A stretch of 64,000 nt of DNA from an uncultured Bacteroidales bacterium (lineage in GTDB: Bacteria; Bacteroidota; Bacteroidia; Bacteroidales; Paludibacteraceae). Both the position numbers and the translations under genes were made by a program. Below the pieces are notes generated by a model, which saw only the letters and a program-made list of their open reading frames with translations, was not told the DNA's origin and made no database searches. Location of the stretch: contig CAIWCC010000215.1 of NCBI GenBank assembly GCA_903911085.1, positions 19,618-83,617 of the forward strand, in the 5' to 3' direction. Below are positions 59,654 to 64,000 of this stretch, piece after piece (the first letter of the stretch is position 1; each line of letters starts with the position of its first letter).

Positions 59654-60628
59654 TTAATTTGCCACAAAAACTTCCAAAAGTGTAACAGTATTATCAGGTA
59701 TCAATCCTAACTCAACAATACAAGCTGGAATAAGAACAGTGTCACCTTTATTGACAGTAGTTTTTTCGTTGTTGTATTCAATCACAAAATTACCCTCTAA
59801 GCACATATAAGCAATAAACGAATCGATTGTACCATAATTGCGTGTCAGTGGTTCATCAAATCGAATCATATTTGTAGTAAAATACTGGCAAGAAACCAAA
59901 GGTGTAATTTCATTTAGCAAAGCCTTATAAATCGTTTTTGGTTGTTCTGATGCTTCAAAGTTGATAACATCAAGTGCTTGCTCGGTATGCAATTCACGTT
60001 CGTTTCCGTTGTCGTCGGTGCGTTTGTAATCGTAAATGCGGTATGTGATATCGCTGCTTTGTTGAATTTCGGCTACAACCACTCCTTTGCCAATAGCATG
60101 AACTAAACCTGCAGGAATAAAAAATACATCACCTTTTGTTACGGGTACTTTTTGCAATAAATTTTCTACAAGTCCTTCATCAAGAGCATCTAAATAGGTG
60201 TCGCTTGAGCAATTTTCAGAGAACCCAATTATCAATTCGGCGCCAACTTCTGCATCTACAACATACCACATTTCTGTTTTTCCATACGAATTGTGGCGTT
60301 CAAAAGCTACCTCATCGCCAGGGTGAACCTGAATTGATAAGTTTTCGTTTGCATCAATAAGTTTGAAAAGCAATGGAAAAGAATGTCCATATTCAGCAAA
60401 GTTTTTATCGCCAACTAATTCTTCCATGTATATTTCTATCAATTCGGGAAGAGTATTTCCAGCCAAAAAACCATTTGTTACCACAGATTCGTCGGTCTCA
60501 ATGCCCGATAATTCCCAGCTTTCACCCAATTTGTCTGAAACTGCTGCTTTGTTGAACAAACTTTCTAATTTAGTGCCACCCCAAATTTTATCTTTTAGAA
60601 TTGGCTCAAATTTTAATGGATACAACAT
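59654..60628 (-). CDS. manA: Mannose-6-phosphate isomerase, class I
   Basis: 324 residues. The zinc-binding cupin core has SIQVHPGDEVAFERHNSYGK (about 98-117) and KTEMWYVVDAE; PAGLVHAIGKGVVVAEIQQS follows with another His. It interconverts mannose 6-phosphate and fructose 6-phosphate in the cytosol, feeding GDP-mannose or glycolysis. A four-unit TAATTAA repeat lies directly upstream of its start. It is convergent with the ABC importer and in the same direction as galE. Confidence 0.93.
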   Translation of the reverse strand: MLYPLKFEPILKDKIWGGTKLESLFNKAAVSDKLGESWELSGIETDESVVTNGFLAGNTLPELIEIYMEELVGDKNFAEYGHSFPLLFKLIDANENLSIQVHPGDEVAFERHNSYGKTEMWYVVDAEVGAELIIGFSENCSSDTYLDALDEGLVENLLQKVPVTKGDVFFIPAGLVHAIGKGVVVAEIQQSSDITYRIYDYKRTDDNGNERELHTEQALDVINFEASEQPKTIYKALLNEITPLVSCQYFTTNMIRFDEPLTRNYGTIDSFIAYMCLEGNFVIEYNNEKTTVNKGDTVLIPACIVELGLIPDNTVTLLEVFVAN

Positions 60629-60630
60629 GA

Positions 60631-60658
60631 TAATTAATAATTAATAATTAATAATTAA
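60631..60658. repeat. TAATTAA tandem repeat
   Basis: Four perfect TAATTAA units, 7 bp each, 2 bp upstream of the manA start. It would be in its leader or core promoter, so unit number could affect expression. Confidence 0.85.
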
Positions 60659-60660
60659 AG

Positions 60661-60693
60661 AAAAGACCTGTAATTATAAACTACAAGTCTTTT
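60661..60693 (-). terminator. Terminator of galE
   Basis: AAAAGACcTGTA pairs with TACAaGTCTTTT over an 9-nt loop; it ends with CTTT on the minus strand. It separates galE from manA. Confidence 0.6.
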
Positions 60694-60749
60694 CATTTCT
60701 ATTATTTTCTTTTCTATGAATTCAAGAATTATATGTGCTAGCAATTTTG

Positions 60750-60784
60750 TCAATTCTCAACTATCAATTGTCAACTGCTAACTG
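60750..60784. repeat. TCAACTN heptad repeat
   Basis: TCAATTC, TCAACTA, TCAATTG, TCAACTG, CTAACTG: five 7-bp units right up to the galE stop codon at 60789. The unit is related to the one inside the epimerase at 9495-9592 (AGTTGAC and its complement). Confidence 0.75.
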
Positions 60785-60788
60785 TAAT

Positions 60789-61823
60789 CTACTCAGCTTT
60801 TGATCTTTTAGCTAAGTTTTGTTCCCAAACCCACGAGCTTCTGAGTGTTTCTTCGAGAGTTTCTGTTGCAGTCCATCCCAACACATTGTTAGCATAAGTT
60901 GGATCGGCCCAAACTTTTTCAATATCACCTTCGCGACGAGCTACGATTTTATATGGTACTTTAACGCCATTTACTTTTTCGAAAGTTTCGATGATTTCCA
61001 AAACCGATAAACCTCTACCAGTTCCCAAATTGAAAGTTTCGACACGACAACCAGCTTGACCTGTCAACATGCGTTGTACTGCAATTACATGAGCTTTGGC
61101 CAAATCTACGACATGTATATAATCGCGAATACACGATCCATCAGGTGTGTTATAGTCGTTGCCGTAGACTTGTAATTGTTTTCTTAAACCAATAGCTGTT
61201 TGAGTAACAAAAGGCAATAAATTATTTGGAACTCCATTTGGCAATTCGCCTATTTCGGCAGATGCGTGTGCACCAATCGGGTTGAAATAACGAAGTATAA
61301 TGCTTTGGTAGCAAGGATTTGCGTGAATTGTATCGCGTATAATTTCTTCCCCAATTTGCTTTGTATTGCCATAAGGCGACATCGCAAATTTAATTGGCGC
61401 ATTTTCAGTTACAGGCAATACATCTGGCTGACCATAAACAGTGCACGACGACGAAAAAACAAAGTTCTTTACTTTGTGGATAGGCATTAATTGCAATAAA
61501 TTTATCAATGAAACCAAGTTGTTGCGGTAATAATGCAATGGTTTCTCAACAGATTCACCAACGGCTTTGCTTGCTGCAAAATGAATAATTGCTTCAATGT
61601 TATTGTGTTTTTCGAACATGCGATCCATGCTAACATAATCTACACAATCAATATTCTCAAAAGCTGGTCGAATACCTGTTATTTTTTCGATACCTAATAA
61701 AACATCGATATTTGAATTCGATAGATTGTCGACAATTACTACTTCAAATCCTTTTTTTTGCAATTCTACAACTGTATGAGAACCAATAAAACCAGTTCCG
61801 CCAGTAACTAATATTTTTGCCAT
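60789..61823 (-). CDS. galE: UDP-glucose 4-epimerase
   Basis: 344 residues. NAD site ILVTGGTGFIGSHTVVELQK (4-23), SSSCTVYGQPDVLP with Ser and the catalytic pair in SPYGNTKQIGEEII (Tyr about 151, Lys about 155), then NPIGAHASAEIGELPNGVPN. Full-length GalE. It supplies UDP-galactose for the polysaccharides. Its start is 2 bp from the stop of the nucleotidyltransferase, so both are in one operon from the promoter at 62778-62785. Confidence 0.95.
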   Translation of the reverse strand: MAKILVTGGTGFIGSHTVVELQKKGFEVVIVDNLSNSNIDVLLGIEKITGIRPAFENIDCVDYVSMDRMFEKHNNIEAIIHFAASKAVGESVEKPLHYYRNNLVSLINLLQLMPIHKVKNFVFSSSCTVYGQPDVLPVTENAPIKFAMSPYGNTKQIGEEIIRDTIHANPCYQSIILRYFNPIGAHASAEIGELPNGVPNNLLPFVTQTAIGLRKQLQVYGNDYNTPDGSCIRDYIHVVDLAKAHVIAVQRMLTGQAGCRVETFNLGTGRGLSVLEIIETFEKVNGVKVPYKIVARREGDIEKVWADPTYANNVLGWTATETLEETLRSSWVWEQNLAKRSKAE

Positions 61824-61825
61824 AA

Positions 61826-62746
61826 TTATTTGTCAGAATTTAATTTAAATAACTTAGGAGGATATATTCCTTTACGAACTAATTCGTTTAATTTAAGCAC
61901 TACTTGTGGACGATCTTCGGCGTAAGTTACACCAAACCATTTCGAAGGAGTGTCAAGTACTTTACATGACGCTTTTTGTTGTACAATAAGATTGTTTACT
62001 GCCAATGGAATATAAAATTCAGATTTAAGTTTTTGTCCATTTTCAGCCAAAAATTCTTTGAAAAACTCTTCAGAATAATCAAAATAGTCTGGTGTAAAAC
62101 CCCACATATTCATCGAAACAGGTGTGTTGGGCTTTAAACTTACTTCCTTAGAATTTTCATCTATGTAAATAATTGCTCCGCCTTTTTCCTCAATATGGGT
62201 GCGTTCTACCACATTCAATAATAAATTGTTTTCGTCCACCACGCATACACCACGACTAACAGCACCACTTTCAGATAATGTATTGCCGACATGATAACCA
62301 ATCATGCAATACTCGTTTTTTTTGCCTTCTACGCTACGCAAAAAATCTGCAAGAATTGCAAATGATTCTTGGCCGTAAAAGTCATCTGCATTAATTACTG
62401 CAAATGGTTCTTTTATTGCTCCTTTGCCCATCAAAACTGCATGGTTTGTGCCCCAAGGTTTTTCGCGTTCGGGTGTGTAAGTTGAACCTTCAGGAACATT
62501 AGATATTTCTTGAAATACGATATCAGTATCAATCAAATTTTTAAATTTATCGACTACTACAGATTTAAAATCTTGCTCAAAGCTTGTACGTATAACAAAC
62601 ACGACTTTCCCAAAACCGGCTTTAATGGCATCGTATATCGAATAATCCATTATAGTTTCACCATTAGGTCCAAGCCCATCAAGTTGTTTTAAACCACCGT
62701 AACGGCTTCCCATTCCAGCTGCTAATACAAATAAAGTTGGTTTCAT
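61826..62746 (-). CDS. Sugar nucleotidyltransferase (NTP_transferase family)
   Basis: 306 residues. The start FVLAAGMGSRYGGLKQLDGL (6-25) contains the nucleotide-binding GMGSRYGGLKQ signature; NADDFYGQESFAILADFL (Asp pair about 119-120) binds metal. It is similar to UDP-sugar pyrophosphorylases in Bacteroidota, beside galE, but the sugar (glucose-1-P, GlcNAc-1-P or other) is not decided. It makes NDP-sugars in the cytosol. Confidence 0.85.
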   Translation of the reverse strand: MKPTLFVLAAGMGSRYGGLKQLDGLGPNGETIMDYSIYDAIKAGFGKVVFVIRTSFEQDFKSVVVDKFKNLIDTDIVFQEISNVPEGSTYTPEREKPWGTNHAVLMGKGAIKEPFAVINADDFYGQESFAILADFLRSVEGKKNEYCMIGYHVGNTLSESGAVSRGVCVVDENNLLLNVVERTHIEEKGGAIIYIDENSKEVSLKPNTPVSMNMWGFTPDYFDYSEEFFKEFLAENGQKLKSEFYIPLAVNNLIVQQKASCKVLDTPSKWFGVTYAEDRPQVVLKLNELVRKGIYPPKLFKLNSDK

Positions 62747-62777
62747 ATTGTTCTAAATTTTTAAAATTTTTGAGGCG

Positions 62778-62785
62778 CAAAGTTA
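62778..62785 (-). promoter_or_regulatory. -7 promoter element of the nucleotidyltransferase-galE operon
   Basis: TAACTTTG on the minus strand fits TAnnTTTG, 32 bp before the start. Confidence 0.5.
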
Positions 62786-62930
62786 ACCAAAATATTTGAA
62801 ATAATAATAGTTTTATAATCATTTTATGAACTATTGTATATTAAATGATAAAATGCTTAAAACGTAAATTTTTTCACTAATTGTTGATAATTATATATGA
62901 AATGCACTTGTTCTACATAAACAAAAGACT

Positions 62931-62938
62931 TATCTTTG
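62931..62938 (+). promoter_or_regulatory. -7 promoter element of the DUF5715 gene
   Basis: TATCTTTG fits TAnnTTTG, 40 bp before the ATG at 62978. Confidence 0.5.
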
Positions 62939-62977
62939 CACTAAATTATTATTTTTAACGTACAAAAAGTCAAATTG

Positions 62978-63697
62978 ATGATTTCAAAAAATCAAAAATA
63001 TATATTATCTAGTATCGCCATTGTTGCATTAATATCACTTTCATTATTATTTTTAAAAAAAGATAAGCCGAAACCACCAAATTATTATATTGGCTGCGAC
63101 CATGTGCATTTTGCCAATGCCCCAATAACCCCAAGTAATATTTTAAAGGATAAAAACGAAATTCATTTGTTGCATGCTCAAAAAAATGGACTTAAACATC
63201 CCTTTACTAGCGACAAAGAGTTCGATGCTAAAATTGCAGAATTAGAGCGTAACTCTGTATTGATTAAAGTTACTGAAAATCCTTTTTATCAACTTAAAAC
63301 TCTCACGCACTCTAAACCATATCTTATTCCTGAAGCAGTAGATATGCTTAATGAAATTGGTTATAGGTTTCAAAAACGTTTGCAAGAAAAAAAATACAAC
63401 AACTATCGCTTTAGAGTTACATCGCTGCTTCGTACCGAAGAAACGCAAGATAAATTATCCAACAGAAACAGCAATGCCACAAGTCATTCTGCTCATTTGT
63501 ATGGCACTACAGTTGATATTTCGTATAAGAATTTTTATAACACAAAAACTGATACCCTCGAAAGTAGTTATGAAGCTGTTCAATCGCTAACAAAAGTGTT
63601 GGTAGAAATGCGTGAAGAGTGTAAATTTCTAGCCGTTCGCGAGCATAAACAGTCTTGTTTTCATATTACAGTAGTTTTGTGCAGACCGACAAAATAA
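62978..63697 (+). CDS. DUF5715-family protein with M15 peptidase-like motifs
   Basis: 239 residues from ATG 62978; a start 3 bp earlier would be TTG. An N-terminal membrane anchor (about 7-27) places the domain outside the cytosol. FRVTSLLRTEETQDKLSNRN, SHSAHLYGTTVDISY (SxHxxGxxxD) and CFHITVV (HxT) are the zinc ligand pattern of M15 (DD-peptidase fold), which I recall as DUF5715 in Bacteroidota. It may cut or bind peptidoglycan; activity not established. Confidence 0.75.
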   Translation: MISKNQKYILSSIAIVALISLSLLFLKKDKPKPPNYYIGCDHVHFANAPITPSNILKDKNEIHLLHAQKNGLKHPFTSDKEFDAKIAELERNSVLIKVTENPFYQLKTLTHSKPYLIPEAVDMLNEIGYRFQKRLQEKKYNNYRFRVTSLLRTEETQDKLSNRNSNATSHSAHLYGTTVDISYKNFYNTKTDTLESSYEAVQSLTKVLVEMREECKFLAVREHKQSCFHITVVLCRPTK

Positions 63698-63809
63698 ATA
63701 GTAATCTGTATGTTGTTGATAATTACTGCTTAAAGTGAGGAAATGAAATTTCGATTGAATTTTCTTTTCATTCTTCTAGTATTTTTTCAAAATAAAATAA
63801 ATTTTTGAT

Positions 63810-63817
63810 TAACTTTG
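63810..63817 (+). promoter_or_regulatory. -7 promoter element of tRNA-Lys
   Basis: TAACTTTG fits TAnnTTTG, 36 bp before the tRNA gene. Confidence 0.5.
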
Positions 63818-63853
63818 CACCCGATTTGATGCTTAAGGGGCATTATCAAAAAT

Positions 63854-63926
63854 GACTTAGTAGCTCAGCTGGTAGAGCAACAGACTCTTAATCTGTGGGT
63901 CGAGGGTTCGAACCCCTCCTGGGTCA
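63854..63926 (+). tRNA. tRNA-Lys (anticodon CTT)
   Basis: 73 nt. The acceptor GACTTAG pairs with CTGGGTC (two G-U pairs); the D arm is GCTC...GAGC, the anticodon arm ACAGA / TCTGT with loop CTCTTAA (anticodon CTT), and the T arm GAGGG TTCGAAC CCCTC. The discriminator is A; CCA is not encoded. Cloverleaf complete, no intron. Confidence 0.96.
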
Positions 63927-63961
63927 CAAAAACAATTGTCAATTAGCGACAATTTAAAGAC

Positions 63962-63999
63962 AAACCATTCTAAATCATTGATTTGGAGTGGTTTTTTTC
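63962..63999 (+). terminator. Terminator after tRNA-Lys
   Basis: AAACCATTCTAAAT pairs with ATTTGGAGTGGTTT (a few mismatches, G-U pairs) over a short loop, followed by T7 near the window end. Confidence 0.8.
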
Positions 64000-64000
64000 T

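Overview
The window reads as an AT-rich chromosome segment of a Bacteroidota bacterium (class Bacteroidia is likely; the genus cannot be fixed from sequence alone). The evidence is the many TAnnTTTG -7 promoter elements, lipoprotein and family types typical of the phylum (DUF5777, DUF6175, DUF5715, AAA_14/DUF4143 ATPases), Bacteroidota-style surface polysaccharide genes, and housekeeping genes such as recR, engB, galE and manA. There is one tRNA gene (tRNA-Lys, CTT), no rRNA and no CRISPR array.

Layout. (1) 1-5830: a minus-strand redox operon (ethylbenzene-dehydrogenase-like haem lipoprotein, ResB, CcsA, monohaem cytochrome c lipoprotein, DUF5777 beta-barrel). It is split by an IS1595-family element, and upstream of it sits an Rrf2 regulator with three cysteines. 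Three copies of a 23-bp inverted repeat lie upstream of the operon (two) and of the regulator (one), so the regulator probably controls both. (2) 6.4-7.4 kb: a polyprenyl diphosphate synthase. (3) 7.5-36.3 kb: a surface polysaccharide locus, almost all on the minus strand. It has two of each key item: two lipid-linked initiating transferases (WecA/MraY type and PglC/WcaJ type), two EpsG-type polymerases and two flippases, which suggests two adjacent or fused clusters. The second holds the UDP-L-FucNAc pathway (CapE, CapF, CapG), a WbuB-like transferase, a DegT aminotransferase, an acetyltransferase broken by one stop codon, and a surface lipoprotein. Selfish or regulatory genes (an AAA_14 ATPase, an AlbA_2/Schlafen-type ATP-binding regulator and a decayed relative) interrupt the locus. 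(4) 36.7-38.3 kb: NUDIX hydrolase and CPBP membrane protease. (5) 38.4-45.5 kb: an accessory island that abuts the 3' remnant of an ompA paralogue. It holds small unknown proteins with a shared repeated leader, a caspase/CHAT-like protease candidate, four exported proteins (FlgT-N-like, LPP20-like, coiled-coil, DUF6175) and, at its head, a strongly structured RNA with competing hairpins. This is the best candidate for an undescribed system here. (6) 45.5-53 kb: intact OmpA-like lipoprotein, GNAT, HAD hydrolase, recR, SSS symporter, engB, MFS transporter. (7) 53.4-59.6 kb: a cobalamin/iron-type ABC importer whose binding protein is separated from its permease and ATPase by a TacA/TacT-like toxin-antitoxin pair, a DedA protein and a tautomerase. 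(8) 59.6-64 kb: manA, galE, a sugar nucleotidyltransferase, a DUF5715 M15-like protein and tRNA-Lys.

A recurring theme is short degenerate tandem repeats, mostly 7-bp units with a different sequence at each place, in gaps between genes and once inside a coding sequence (the epimerase at 9009-10010). All assignments come from reading motifs and gene order; no database search or folding program was run.
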